Of a DNA stretch of 64,000 bases, positions 8,791 to 17,335 are shown piece by piece. Numbering within the stretch: position 1 is the first letter of the stretch; the number at the start of each line of letters is the position of its first letter. The stretch spans positions 9,510,001-9,574,000 of the forward strand of contig NZ_NETK01000001.1 of assembly GCF_002343915.1 (NCBI RefSeq), written 5' to 3'. A model generated the notes under the pieces. It was not told where the DNA came from. It saw only the letters and a list, made by a program, of their open reading frames with translations, and made no database searches. The stretch is from Nannocystis exedens (GTDB lineage Bacteria > Myxococcota_A > Polyangia > Nannocystales > Nannocystaceae). The translations under genes and the position numbers were made by a program.

Positions 8791-10614
8791 TCACGGAGCG
8801 CCGTCGACGGGCAGCTCGAGGGTCGACCCGGCCGGGCCGCGCAGGACCGTGATCGTGGCGCCGTCCGGGGTGATCGGCGCGAACGTGTCGGCGTCCGCGC
8901 CGGCGAGCGACAAGCGGAGCCGGTGCCCGGCCTCGAACCGCGCGGAGGTCGGCAGCAGCGGGATGACGAGGTCCACGAGCTCGCCGGGCGCGTAGTCGCG
9001 GGCGTCGGCGCGACGGTAGGAGCGGCCGGTGACGCGCTCGCGGCCGGGCCCCGCGTCGCCCGTGGCGCGGTGCAGGAGACGCAGCTGTCCCTCGGTCACG
9101 TACCGCGTCACGCCGTGGTCGTCGACGTCCTCGAGGTAGACGAACACGGCGGCGTCGGCGGCCGAGGAGCGGAGCTGCAGCCGGACGACCGGCGTGCCGG
9201 TCACGCGCATGTCGGCGTCCAGCGGCGCGGTCGTCCACGACAGGAGGCCCGGCGCGGCGGCGCGGTCGGGGTAGCGCACCGGGGTGCCGTGCAGGGCGGC
9301 CAGCCAGCGGTTCTCGCGGCCGGTGGTCGCCGCGGCGTCGACGACCAGCGTGTCCTCGCCGGGATCGGCGGGGCCGTCGTGCAGCGCGCCGCCGGCGTCG
9401 AGGGCGAGGAGCCGGGGCGTCACCGACGACGGCGGCCAGGTGGTCGTGGTGCGCCAGGTGCCGTCGCCCAGGGTGACGTAGCGGAGCTCGCGCGCAGGCG
9501 CCGGCGCGCCGCCCAGCTGCTCGGCGAGGAACTGCAGCGCCTGCACGTACTGCGCCTCGATCGCCGGATCGGCCGCCGGCAGCGGGTCGCGCAGCGGGTC
9601 GGAGTCGAAGATGCCGCCGTGGGAGTACGCGCCGATCTCGACGATCGCGGGGCCGTCCTCGCTGGCCCACGCGTCGAGGGCGCCGGCCGCGGTGCCTCCG
9701 TCCATCCAGCTCGCGGTCAGCAGGGTGGGGACGGCCGCGCGCTCGGCCGCCCAGCGGTACGGGGCGATGTCGTCGAAGCTCTCGCCGCCCGCCGCCAGCG
9801 GGTCGTCCTTGAAGGTGACGCCGGCGAGCGCGGCCGCGAGGTCGAGGTTGTCCGCGTGCTCGGCCAGGGCGGCGTCGAGGTCGTCCGGGTCGACCGGCCG
9901 CGGCCCGGCGATCTCCGCCTGTCTCTCCGGACAGGTGCGTCCCTCGTGCCGCGCGAGCGCGCAGGCGTCGTTGCGGTCGAGCGCCGCGGTGAATTCGCTC
10001 CACGCCCCCATGAACCCGACGTTCGGGATCCCGCCCGGGAACGCCAGCTGCGCGAACGGATCGTGGTCGTAAAACCGGGTGACGACAGCCTTCACGGCCG
10101 GGTGCCCGCTCGCCGCGAGCAAGGCCGCGGTGTTGCCCTCGTAGCTGACCCCGAGGCCGACGACCTGTCCGTTCGACCAGGGCTGGTCGACGATCCAGTC
10201 GAGCACCGCCGCCCCGTCGTCGCGCTCGTCCGCGTTCCACGGGCCGGTGGAGACGCCGAAGGACGCCCCGGTGCCGCGCGCGTCGACGGCGACGACCGCG
10301 AGCCCCTGCGAGACGTAGAGCTGCGCCAGCTGCTCCTCGCGATCGGCCGCGGCGCCGTCGCCGAGGTACTCGGTGGCTCGCCAGTAGCGAGTGAGGCGCA
10401 GCAAGGTCGGCACCTGCCCCCGGGCCCCCTCGGGCAGCCAGACGTCCGCCGCCAGCCGCGTGCCGTCGGCGGCGGTCACGTAGACGGAGTGCCGGCCAGG
10501 CCCCAGCGGCTCGGGGGCGGAATCGCGCACGCAGCCGGCGAGGCAGGTGGCGGCCAGGAGGGTCGACGGCACGAGCGGGCGCAGGGGCGCCGGATTCTTC
10601 GCGCTGAGGCTCAT
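8791..10614 (-). CDS. CocE/NonD-family alpha/beta hydrolase lipoprotein (X-Pro dipeptidyl-peptidase-like)
   Basis: A 607-aa protein with a lipoprotein signal ending LAGC (Cys28), so it is probably membrane-anchored outside the cytoplasm. The alpha/beta hydrolase core has the strand VVAVDARGTGAS (about 107-118) and the nucleophile elbow GVSYEG with Ser157, typical of S15/CocE esterases and acylases; SHGGIFD is a candidate for the catalytic His. The C-terminal third is the jelly-roll domain of the family. The ATG at 10614 fixes the signal peptide; the longer upstream frame is spurious. No Shine-Dalgarno is seen. It leads an operon with the PadR gene. Confidence 0.88.
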   Translation of the reverse strand: MSLSAKNPAPLRPLVPSTLLAATCLAGCVRDSAPEPLGPGRHSVYVTAADGTRLAADVWLPEGARGQVPTLLRLTRYWRATEYLGDGAAADREEQLAQLYVSQGLAVVAVDARGTGASFGVSTGPWNADERDDGAAVLDWIVDQPWSNGQVVGLGVSYEGNTAALLAASGHPAVKAVVTRFYDHDPFAQLAFPGGIPNVGFMGAWSEFTAALDRNDACALARHEGRTCPERQAEIAGPRPVDPDDLDAALAEHADNLDLAAALAGVTFKDDPLAAGGESFDDIAPYRWAAERAAVPTLLTASWMDGGTAAGALDAWASEDGPAIVEIGAYSHGGIFDSDPLRDPLPAADPAIEAQYVQALQFLAEQLGGAPAPARELRYVTLGDGTWRTTTTWPPSSVTPRLLALDAGGALHDGPADPGEDTLVVDAAATTGRENRWLAALHGTPVRYPDRAAAPGLLSWTTAPLDADMRVTGTPVVRLQLRSSAADAAVFVYLEDVDDHGVTRYVTEGQLRLLHRATGDAGPGRERVTGRSYRRADARDYAPGELVDLVIPLLPTSARFEAGHRLRLSLAGADADTFAPITPDGATITVLRGPAGSTLELPVDGAP

Positions 10615-10653
10615 ATCTTTTAGATATAATGGCCCAAAGGTATCTGCAAGATA
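10614..10653 (-). promoter_or_regulatory. Twin TATCT-N3-AGATA operators and promoter of the hydrolase-PadR operon
   Basis: Two 13-bp palindromes, at 10614-10626 and 10641-10653, share the form TATCT-N3-AGATA with different centres (TTT and GCA) and are spaced 27 bp centre to centre. They are strikingly AT-rich for this genome. The first overlaps the ATG of the hydrolase gene and a TATA-like stretch. The PadR gene is in the same operon, so these are its likely binding sites. That is inferred from position and symmetry only. Confidence 0.6.
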
Positions 10654-10998
10654 TATTCTGGAGATGCGAATTCGCGCATTCCGGCCGTCGCCGGGCGCGC
10701 GAAGGCGCGCCGATTCGACGCGCGCATGCCCGAGGAGCACAAGGCCTCCTTGACCGCCTTGCTGCCCCGCATCCCCGCGGCTCCTCGTCGATCGGCGTCG
10801 CGTCGACTCGGTCGCCGAGAACCGGGGCGCGGGCCGTCCTTCGGGCGGAGCGCGGGCGCCGGCCCGGCGCTCGACGTCACCGAGCGCCGCAGGCTCGAGG
10901 AGTACGCGCGGCCCGACCCGACTCGCGCGAGGCGAGCTTCGCCGACGCGCGACGCCTCGCACGTGTCCCGAGGGACATGTGCATGCAATCGCGGCGAA
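10615..10998. other. Intergenic stretch between histidine kinase and hydrolase genes
   Basis: Left end: operator and promoter of the hydrolase-PadR operon. Right end: one palindrome of the dispersed family, ACGTGTCCCGAGGGACATGT at 10961-10980, just past the 3' end of the histidine kinase gene. No gene is seen between them. Confidence 0.6.
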
Positions 10999-12513
10999 TC
11001 AGTGCAGCGGCAGGCGGACGGTGAAGCAGGAGCCGCGGCCCGGCGCGCTGTAGACGGCGATCGTGCCGCCGAGGAGGGTGCAGAGGCCGCGGCACAGGGT
11101 CAGCCCGAGGCCGGTGCCGCCGGCGCGGCGGGCCAGGCGGGGGTCGACCTGGCGATACGGCTCGAACAGCTGCGCGCATTGCTCTTCGGTCATGCCGACG
11201 CCGGTGTCGGCGACCGAGAGCTGGAACCACGGCGCGCCGCTCGGGTCGGTCTGGCGCGCGGCCGCGATCGTGATCGTGCCGGCGTGGGTGAACTTGGAGG
11301 CGTTGCTGACCAGGTTGAAGAGGATCTGGCGCACCAGGGTGGGGTCGGTCTCGACGTCGGCGAGGTCGTCGGCGAGGTCGAGGCAGGCGACGTTGTTGCG
11401 CCGGTCCATCAGCGGCTTGAGGAGGTCGGCGGTGTCGCGGATCAGCGCCCCGAGGTCGAAGCGCTCGGTGAGCACCGGCATGAAGCCGGCCTCGACCTTC
11501 GACAGGTCGAGGATGTTGTTGATGAGTCCGAGCAGGTGCTCGCCGGCCTGGCGGATCCGGACGATGTCTTCGCGCACCGCGCCCGCGCCCTCCTCCTCCT
11601 CGAGGACGTCGTGGACGAGGTCGGCGTAGCCGAGGATCGCGTTCAGGGGGGTCCGCAGCTCGTGGCTCATGCTGGCCAGGAAGGCGCTCTTGGCCCGGCT
11701 GGCGCCCTCGGCGGCGTCGCGCGCGTGGGCCACCGCCTCGTCGGCGCGCAGGCGCGCGAGCACGCGGCCGATCTCGGCGCCGATGGTCGCCATCGCCAGC
11801 ATCAACGCGGTCGCGGTGCCCTCGCCGGCGGTGCCGAAGAACTCGACGACGGCGATCACGTGGCCGCCGACGACCACCGGCAGGGCCGCGCCGCCGCGCA
11901 GGCCGAGCCCGGCGGCGCGCTCGATCCACGGCGCGTCGAGGCGGGCCCGCAGATCGGGCGCCCACACCGGCTTGCCGCCGCGCAGGGCGTCGAGGCCGAG
12001 CGCGGTCGGCTCGCCGTCGACGAGCAGGCGGGTGAACTCGGCGGCGAGGCGGTCGGCGACGTGCCAGCGGCTGGTGCCGCCGCTCGCGGGGGTCAGGCGC
12101 GCGAGCGACCAGCCCGAGGCCGAGCAGACCTTGTGCATGCAGATCCGGTAGACGTCGGCCTCGGTGTGGGCCTCGTTGGCCGCGATCGTGATGCTCGAGA
12201 TCATCGCCAGCAGCGCGTTCTTCTGCAGGACCTCGCGCGTGCTGACCTTGTGGACCCGCTCGAGGTTGGCGATCCGCTGCTCGGTGCGGTCGACGTCGAC
12301 CCGCAGCTCGGCGAGCTCGCGCTCGGCCTGGCGGGCCCGGTTGGCCGACCGCCGCAGGTCGCGGGCGCTGCCCTGCAGGCGCGCCAGCAGGACGCGGGCG
12401 GCTCCGGTATGTACTTTGGGACATGTCCCGCAGCGCTCGACGTGATCGATCAGCTCGTCGTCACCGAGCTCCGGCAGGTCGGCGCGCTCGAACACGCATT
12501 CACAGTCGGTCAT
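10999..12513 (-). CDS. Soluble sensor histidine kinase with GAF-like domain
   Basis: A 504-aa cytosolic kinase without membrane helices. It opens with a putative zinc-finger-like HVERCGTC (24-31), a coiled coil (about 45-95), a GAF-like sensor domain (about 105-255), HisKA with SMSHELRTPLNAILG (phospho-acceptor His284), and a full HATPase domain (N box NLVSNASKFT, G1 VADTGVGM, G2 GGTGLGL). The ATG at 12513 lies 5 nt beyond the stop of the FIST gene, so the two are an operon. FIST proteins sense small molecules, so the upstream gene probably supplies the input. No response regulator is adjacent. A 12-bp palindrome GGGACATGTCCC (12418-12429) sits inside the coding region. Confidence 0.92.
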   Translation of the reverse strand: MTDCECVFERADLPELGDDELIDHVERCGTCPKVHTGAARVLLARLQGSARDLRRSANRARQAERELAELRVDVDRTEQRIANLERVHKVSTREVLQKNALLAMISSITIAANEAHTEADVYRICMHKVCSASGWSLARLTPASGGTSRWHVADRLAAEFTRLLVDGEPTALGLDALRGGKPVWAPDLRARLDAPWIERAAGLGLRGGAALPVVVGGHVIAVVEFFGTAGEGTATALMLAMATIGAEIGRVLARLRADEAVAHARDAAEGASRAKSAFLASMSHELRTPLNAILGYADLVHDVLEEEEGAGAVREDIVRIRQAGEHLLGLINNILDLSKVEAGFMPVLTERFDLGALIRDTADLLKPLMDRRNNVACLDLADDLADVETDPTLVRQILFNLVSNASKFTHAGTITIAAARQTDPSGAPWFQLSVADTGVGMTEEQCAQLFEPYRQVDPRLARRAGGTGLGLTLCRGLCTLLGGTIAVYSAPGRGSCFTVRLPLH

Positions 12514-12518
12514 GGCCT

Positions 12519-13682
12519 TCAACCCTCGATGACGACGGCGGTGAAGGTGGCGTCGTGCTGCTCGGTCTGGCCGGCCACCGGCGCCAGCTCGCCGTAGGTG
12601 TAGAAGCCGACGCGGGTGAGGTCGGGCGAGAGGCGCGAATAGGCGGCGGCGACCTCTTCCTTGTAGCGGGCGCCGAGGACCATCTTGCGCGAGAAGCAGT
12701 CGAACACCAGCGCGATCCGGCCGCCCGGCAGGGCGCGGCCGAGCTCCGCCGCGGCCTCGGAGGCGCTGCGGATCAGGTCGTCCTTGGTGGCGCGGAGCAT
12801 CCGGATCTCGGCGCCCTCGGGGACCTCGCGGGTGCACCGGAGGCCGCCGCGGACCTCGTCGACGCCGCACACGGCCCGGACGACCTGGACCCCGTCGTCG
12901 CCGTCCCACGGCCGGTCCGGCAGGCCGACGATGCCGAGCGGGAACTCGATGCCGGCGGTCCTGAGGTCGCGCCCCTGGGCCCCGAGGTACTCGCGATAGA
13001 GGTTGACCGCGGGCTGGCCGTCGAGCTCGAGCACGAGGCGGTCGCGCTCGACGCGAGTGCAGCGGCGGGTCGCTCCGATCGGCTCCCAGCCGCCGCGCGC
13101 CACGGTGGCGTGACGCACGGGGCCCGCGAGGGCGAGGCCGACGACGGCGCCCTCGAGGACGTCGCGGCCGCAAAACTGGCGCGTGTGCTCGAAGCGGGCG
13201 TCGTCGGCCGCGAGGCCGCCGACGATCGGAAACTCGGGGCCGAGCACCGATTGTGCGCCCCGCAATACGGCCGCGCCGTCGAGCCGCACGCCGTCGGCGA
13301 GCAGCAGCAGCAGCGAGGCCTCCCGCTCGCGCGTCTGCTCGCCCAGCGCCCGCCCGACGGCGAAGCTGTCGCCGCTGGCCCGCGTGGCGTAGAGGGCGTG
13401 GGCGTCGAGGTCGCGCGTGCGCACGCCGAGCGCGGTCGCCGAGCCGCTGACGGCGCATTCGTTCCCGATCTCGGCGAAGCTGGTACAGCCGACCAATTGC
13501 ACGCGCGGGGCGAGGCGGCGGTGGAGGCCGGCGAGCAGGCGGTGCGGGTCGTAGGTGGGGGCGGCGAATAGGAGGACGACGTCGGGCGAGGCTCCGAGCG
13601 TGTCATTCAATTCGGCCGCGAGGTCGCGACCGGCCTGAAAAGGATCGTCGTGGGTGATCGATGCGGTCGTCGCGGTGAGCAT
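12519..13682 (-). CDS. FIST N/C domain sensory protein
   Basis: A 387-aa protein with the FIST N domain (about 1-200; DVVLLFAAPTY, LVGCTSFAEIG, FPIVGGLAADD) and the FIST C domain (about 210-370; PAVNLYREYLG, ALPGGRIALVFDCFSRKMVLG). FIST modules are thought to bind small ligands such as amino acids and usually pair with signalling kinases or guanylate-related enzymes. Its stop lies 5 nt before the histidine kinase start. The ATG at 13682 is chosen; a GTG at 13763 would add 27 residues that do not resemble the family. It has no signal peptide, so sensing is cytosolic. Confidence 0.85.
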   Translation of the reverse strand: MLTATTASITHDDPFQAGRDLAAELNDTLGASPDVVLLFAAPTYDPHRLLAGLHRRLAPRVQLVGCTSFAEIGNECAVSGSATALGVRTRDLDAHALYATRASGDSFAVGRALGEQTREREASLLLLLADGVRLDGAAVLRGAQSVLGPEFPIVGGLAADDARFEHTRQFCGRDVLEGAVVGLALAGPVRHATVARGGWEPIGATRRCTRVERDRLVLELDGQPAVNLYREYLGAQGRDLRTAGIEFPLGIVGLPDRPWDGDDGVQVVRAVCGVDEVRGGLRCTREVPEGAEIRMLRATKDDLIRSASEAAAELGRALPGGRIALVFDCFSRKMVLGARYKEEVAAAYSRLSPDLTRVGFYTYGELAPVAGQTEQHDATFTAVVIEG

Positions 13683-13776
13683 AAAAGCGGGACCGTCGCC
13701 GAAGGTAACGCAGGGTTGCCAGGGCGCACGCACAAGGGCCGCCGGGGGCCCCAAAAAGCCCACACGCGGAGGATCG

Positions 13777-16602
13777 TCAGTCGGTCGCGCGCCGGTCCGC
13801 AGGCTGCACCGCCGGGTCGAGCGTCACGACCCATACGCCACGAACCCGTGCGAGGTCGACCAGGCCGTCGTCGCCGGCCGGGCCTGCGCCGAGGTGGAGC
13901 TCACTGCCCCCGCCCTCGCGGTCGAGCTCGACGCCGATCAGAACGCCGTGACCGGTGGCGGCGATATGGACCGAGAGCGCCTGAAACGGGCAGCGCCCGC
14001 GCCCGCGGCCGGCGGGCACGAGGCGCGCGAAGCTGTGACCCCACGGCGCGAGCAGCTGGCCGTAGACGCGCGCGAACCCGGGGATGAGCACGCTCTGAAA
14101 CAGGAAGTAGGCGCGCAAATTTTCGGTGCTGTAGACCTGGACCCGCGCCACGCCGAGCGCGGCGTAGCGCTGGCGGAGACGATGCGCGAGCTCGGCGTCG
14201 ACGAACTCGGCGACGATCCGCAGGTGCGGCGCGGCGGGCTCGCTGCGCGTGAGCAATGCGTCGAGCGTCATGAGGGTCTGGGCCCCGCGGGCGTCGCTGT
14301 CCTGGCCGGCGCTCGAGAGGATGTAGACGAGGTCGAATTGCGAGACGTGACCGAAGCCGCCGGGCAGCTCGACGAATTGCAGCGGCGAGGTGGTGTCGCC
14401 GACGACGATCTGGACCCGGCCGATCGGGGCGCCGCCGTCGCGCGGCTCGTAATGGTGCGAGAAGTCGCCGTCGGGCCGCGGGGCCAGGGCGCCGTGGTAC
14501 CCGCGCAAGAGGTTCCTCTGGACCATGTCCCGATGGACATGGATGCGATCGAGGGCGGCCCGCCGCTCGGCCTCGGTCGGCACGAGCACGAGGATCTCGG
14601 CGGCCGGCTCGGCCAGGATCAGCGCCTCGCACAGGGCGATGGTGACCGGCCGGAAGCCGCACACGAGCACCTTCCGCAGCGGCAGGTGCGGCTCGCGCAC
14701 GAACTCGGGGGCGCCCGCGGCGGCCCGCCGCGCGGCGGCCTCCTGGTCTTCGGACCAGCCGACGGGCTCGGGCTCGCGCCGCAGCGCCTCCGAGAACTCG
14801 CGCACGTGCGAGAAGCTCGGGGCCAGGGCGATGAAGCCGTTGCAGGTGGGGGCGACGGCCCCGGCCGGCCGGGGGTCGCCGCCGATGACGACGCCGAGGT
14901 CGGGCATGCCGAGCTCGTCGACCTCCTCGTACAGGAGGCCGATCGGGACCAGCCGCTGCCGCGGCGGCAACGTCCGCGCCCGCCGCGTCAGCCGCTGCAT
15001 CGCCTCCTGCGGGTCGGCGGGCAGCTGCGGCGGGGTCTCGCAGTTGTAGCTGAGCTCGGGCAGGTCGAAGAAGCAGGTGTAGATCTCGTGGCCGGTGCAG
15101 GTCAAAAGCTCGGCGAGCAGCGGACCGATGCCGGCGGTGCGGCCGACGCAGGCGAGGAACAGGGCGATCATGCGGTCGACGACGACGATGAAGGCCCGCA
15201 GCTCGCCGCCGCCCGAGGCCAGCGCGGCCCAGGCGGCCGGGACGTTGCGCTCGTCGAGGATCTCGGCGATGAGCAGCTTGCCGCGCCCGCGCTGGTGGGT
15301 GAGGTGGCCGTCGGTGACGCGACCTGTCCGTTTGGACCTGTTCTTTTGCGCCTGTATGTTCGAACCGGTGACGGCGCCCTCCTCCGGGTCGGCGGGGCTC
15401 GGGTCCCGCAGGCCCTCGACGATCGCCAGCGAGGCGCGGATCGTCTCGGCGTCGGGCTCGGCGGCGGCGGTGTCGGCCAGCAGGACGACCCGCTGGGCCA
15501 CGGCGATGTCGGCGCGGTGCATGAACGCCTCGTCGGTGGCGCTGCCGTGGCGGTAGACGATCCGCGCCAGCTCGCTGCGGCGCAGGAAGTCGGGCCGCTC
15601 GGGGCTGGTGCCGACGACGACGTAGCGCGGGCCGAGCAGCGCCCGCCGCAGGTTGTCGAGCAGGAGCGAGAACCACCAGCGCGACAGCGGCCGCACGTCC
15701 TGCGGCAGGAGCTTCTGGTAGTACCGCATCAGCTCCTCGAGCAGCTGGCGGGTGGCGGCGGTGATGTTGACGATCACCGTGTGCCCGTGCAGCCCGGGCG
15801 GCCTGAGCTGGCTCAGCTCCATCATCTCGCGCACGACGTCGCTGCCGAGGCCGATAAGGAAGCTGACGAGGAACAGGCCGGCGACGGTCAGCCACAGGCT
15901 GACGAAGACGACGCCGGTGGCCGTGGGCGCGGTCATCATGTTGCCGGGGTCCTGGATCTGCCGGAACGCCCACCACAGCTTGGTGAAGAAGTCGCGGTCG
16001 TCGCGGTCGACCTGGCCGTCCTCGTCGTAGTCGACGCCGCGGTCGTCGAACTCGCTCTGCTGCAAGAACAGCGCGCCGGCGAACGACAGCAGGCCGACGA
16101 CCATCGCCATGACGACGACCTGCCGCGCCCGCTCGCGCCGCAACATGACGGTCCGCAGGTCCCGCATCAGCGGGGCCCAGTAGCCGAGCAAGACGACGAA
16201 TCGCAGCAGGCGGAGGCTCCGCATCCACGGCGAGGCCCGCGGGTCGATCGGCAGGAAGCTGACGAGGGCGACGAAATCGAGGGCCAGCAGCGCGAGCGCC
16301 CCGAGCCGCGGCCAGCGCCAGCCCCGCTGCCGCGGGTCGTCGTCGGTCTCGCGCCGCAGCGCCAGCAGCAGCCGCAGCGAGAACTCGAGCGCGAACAGCC
16401 CCAGCAGGAACGGCTCGTACTGCTTGACCCACGGCTCGGGGATCAGGCTGAAGATGATCGCGGCGCTGAGCAGCAGCCTCACGCCGGCGCTGCCCAGGAT
16501 CCGGCCGAGCCGCGTCAGCGCGGCGGAGGTCCTGTCCGGCACGCGGAGAAAGATAACCGAGGGGCTGGCCGAAGGGGCGGTCCCGCGCGACACTGAGGAC
16601 AT
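13777..16602 (-). CDS. CASTOR/POLLUX-like ion channel with EF-hand loop and NAD-binding RCK-type domains
   Basis: A 941-aa protein. About six membrane segments lie in residues 40-255, with a re-entrant pore stretch at 205-224 (FFTKLWWAFRQIQDPGNMMT) before the last helix. Two large cytosolic RCK-like Rossmann regions follow (HTVIVNI near 275, KVLVCGFRPVTIALCEALI near 690). This is the layout of the CASTOR/POLLUX/DMI1 ion-channel family. Just before the pore helix, residues 191-202 form a canonical EF-hand loop, DYDEDGQVDRDD. The annotated ATG at 16602 overlaps the ATG of the SRAP gene on the other strand; GTG at codon 21 is an alternative. Palindromes of the dispersed family occur within the gene, as at 14523-14542. 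The conducted ion is unknown. Confidence 0.8.
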   Translation of the reverse strand: MSSVSRGTAPSASPSVIFLRVPDRTSAALTRLGRILGSAGVRLLLSAAIIFSLIPEPWVKQYEPFLLGLFALEFSLRLLLALRRETDDDPRQRGWRWPRLGALALLALDFVALVSFLPIDPRASPWMRSLRLLRFVVLLGYWAPLMRDLRTVMLRRERARQVVVMAMVVGLLSFAGALFLQQSEFDDRGVDYDEDGQVDRDDRDFFTKLWWAFRQIQDPGNMMTAPTATGVVFVSLWLTVAGLFLVSFLIGLGSDVVREMMELSQLRPPGLHGHTVIVNITAATRQLLEELMRYYQKLLPQDVRPLSRWWFSLLLDNLRRALLGPRYVVVGTSPERPDFLRRSELARIVYRHGSATDEAFMHRADIAVAQRVVLLADTAAAEPDAETIRASLAIVEGLRDPSPADPEEGAVTGSNIQAQKNRSKRTGRVTDGHLTHQRGRGKLLIAEILDERNVPAAWAALASGGGELRAFIVVVDRMIALFLACVGRTAGIGPLLAELLTCTGHEIYTCFFDLPELSYNCETPPQLPADPQEAMQRLTRRARTLPPRQRLVPIGLLYEEVDELGMPDLGVVIGGDPRPAGAVAPTCNGFIALAPSFSHVREFSEALRREPEPVGWSEDQEAAARRAAAGAPEFVREPHLPLRKVLVCGFRPVTIALCEALILAEPAAEILVLVPTEAERRAALDRIHVHRDMVQRNLLRGYHGALAPRPDGDFSHHYEPRDGGAPIGRVQIVVGDTTSPLQFVELPGGFGHVSQFDLVYILSSAGQDSDARGAQTLMTLDALLTRSEPAAPHLRIVAEFVDAELAHRLRQRYAALGVARVQVYSTENLRAYFLFQSVLIPGFARVYGQLLAPWGHSFARLVPAGRGRGRCPFQALSVHIAATGHGVLIGVELDREGGGSELHLGAGPAGDDGLVDLARVRGVWVVTLDPAVQPADRRATD
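14523..14542. repeat. Intragenic CATGTCC-type palindrome in the channel gene
   Basis: CCATGTCCCGATGGACATGG has perfect 8-bp arms and a 4-nt centre, inside the coding sequence, where it encodes part of HVHRDMV. It shows that the dispersed family also occurs within genes, in frame-compatible form. Confidence 0.8.
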
Positions 16603-16603
16603 G
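16600..16603. promoter_or_regulatory. Overlapping divergent start codons (CATG)
   Basis: The SRAP ATG on the plus strand (16601-16603) and the channel ATG on the minus strand (16602-16600) share the bases CATG. The SRAP start is fixed by the catalytic Cys2. If both starts are real there is no room for a 5' leader, and each promoter must lie inside the other gene. GACACT ends 6 nt before the SRAP ATG and TAGCGG 6 nt before the channel ATG. Confidence 0.5.
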
Positions 16604-17335
16604 TGCGGCCGCTACACGCTGACGACCCCCGACCTCGAGGCGCTCGCGCGCGTGGTGCAGGCGGAGATCTCGCCCCAGCTGCGCGCCGAGTACCGCCCGC
16701 GCTACAACATCGCGCCGACGCAGCCGACGACGATCGTGTGCGAGGAGCCCGAGGAGGGCCGTCGCCTCGAGCTCGGCGTGTGGGGCCTCCACCTCGCGGG
16801 AGGGCGACCCGGCGCGCAGATCAACGTGCGCGCGGAGACGGCCGCGACGGCGCCGAGCTCGCGCGAGGTGTTCGCGCGCGGCCGCTGCGGGGTGCTGGCC
16901 GACGGGTTCTACGAGTGGTCGGGCCCGAAGGAGCACCGCCGGCCGCACTGGTTCCACACGCCCGGCGGGCGCCTGATCGTGTTCGCCGGCATCTACAAGG
17001 ACGTCCGCGACGAGGAGACCGGCGAGGTGAAGCGCCACTTCGCGATCCTCACCACCGGGGCCAATCACACCGTCGGCCGCCACCACGACCGCATGCCGGC
17101 GATCGTGCCGCGCGGGCAGCTCGGCCGCTGGCTGGCCCCGCTGCCGCGCACGACGAACATGGCCGAAAGGACAGCTCTGGCGCACCTGCTGGGCCCGGCG
17201 CCCGACGACATGCTGGTCGACACGCCCGTGTCGACCAGGGTCAACAGCCCGCGCTTCGACGAGCCGGCGTGCCTCGAGCCCGAGCCGACGCTGATCGACG
17301 AGGTCAGCGAGCCGCCGCGCCGGCGAACGAAGTGA
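16601..17335 (+). CDS. SRAP-domain protein (YedK/HMCES family), abasic-site DNA-protein crosslink former
   Basis: A 244-aa SRAP protein that covalently captures abasic sites in single-stranded DNA. The key residues are visible: Cys2 exposed after Met removal (M-C-G-R-Y), Asn36 in RYNIAPTQ, Glu105 in GFYEW and His162 in HHDRMP. The need for Cys at position 2 fixes the start at 16601; longer frames are spurious. The length is normal for the family. It overlaps the 3' end of the lipoprotein gene at 17304 by 32 bp tail to tail, and its start overlaps that of the ion channel gene. It acts in the cytosol, protecting replication-associated abasic sites. Confidence 0.93.
   Translation: MCGRYTLTTPDLEALARVVQAEISPQLRAEYRPRYNIAPTQPTTIVCEEPEEGRRLELGVWGLHLAGGRPGAQINVRAETAATAPSSREVFARGRCGVLADGFYEWSGPKEHRRPHWFHTPGGRLIVFAGIYKDVRDEETGEVKRHFAILTTGANHTVGRHHDRMPAIVPRGQLGRWLAPLPRTTNMAERTALAHLLGPAPDDMLVDTPVSTRVNSPRFDEPACLEPEPTLIDEVSEPPRRRTK

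Noticed and set aside
12514..13458. N-terminal extension of the histidine kinase to 13458
   Set aside because: The extension overlaps the FIST gene out of frame and is Arg-rich; ATG 12513 begins recognisable sequence.
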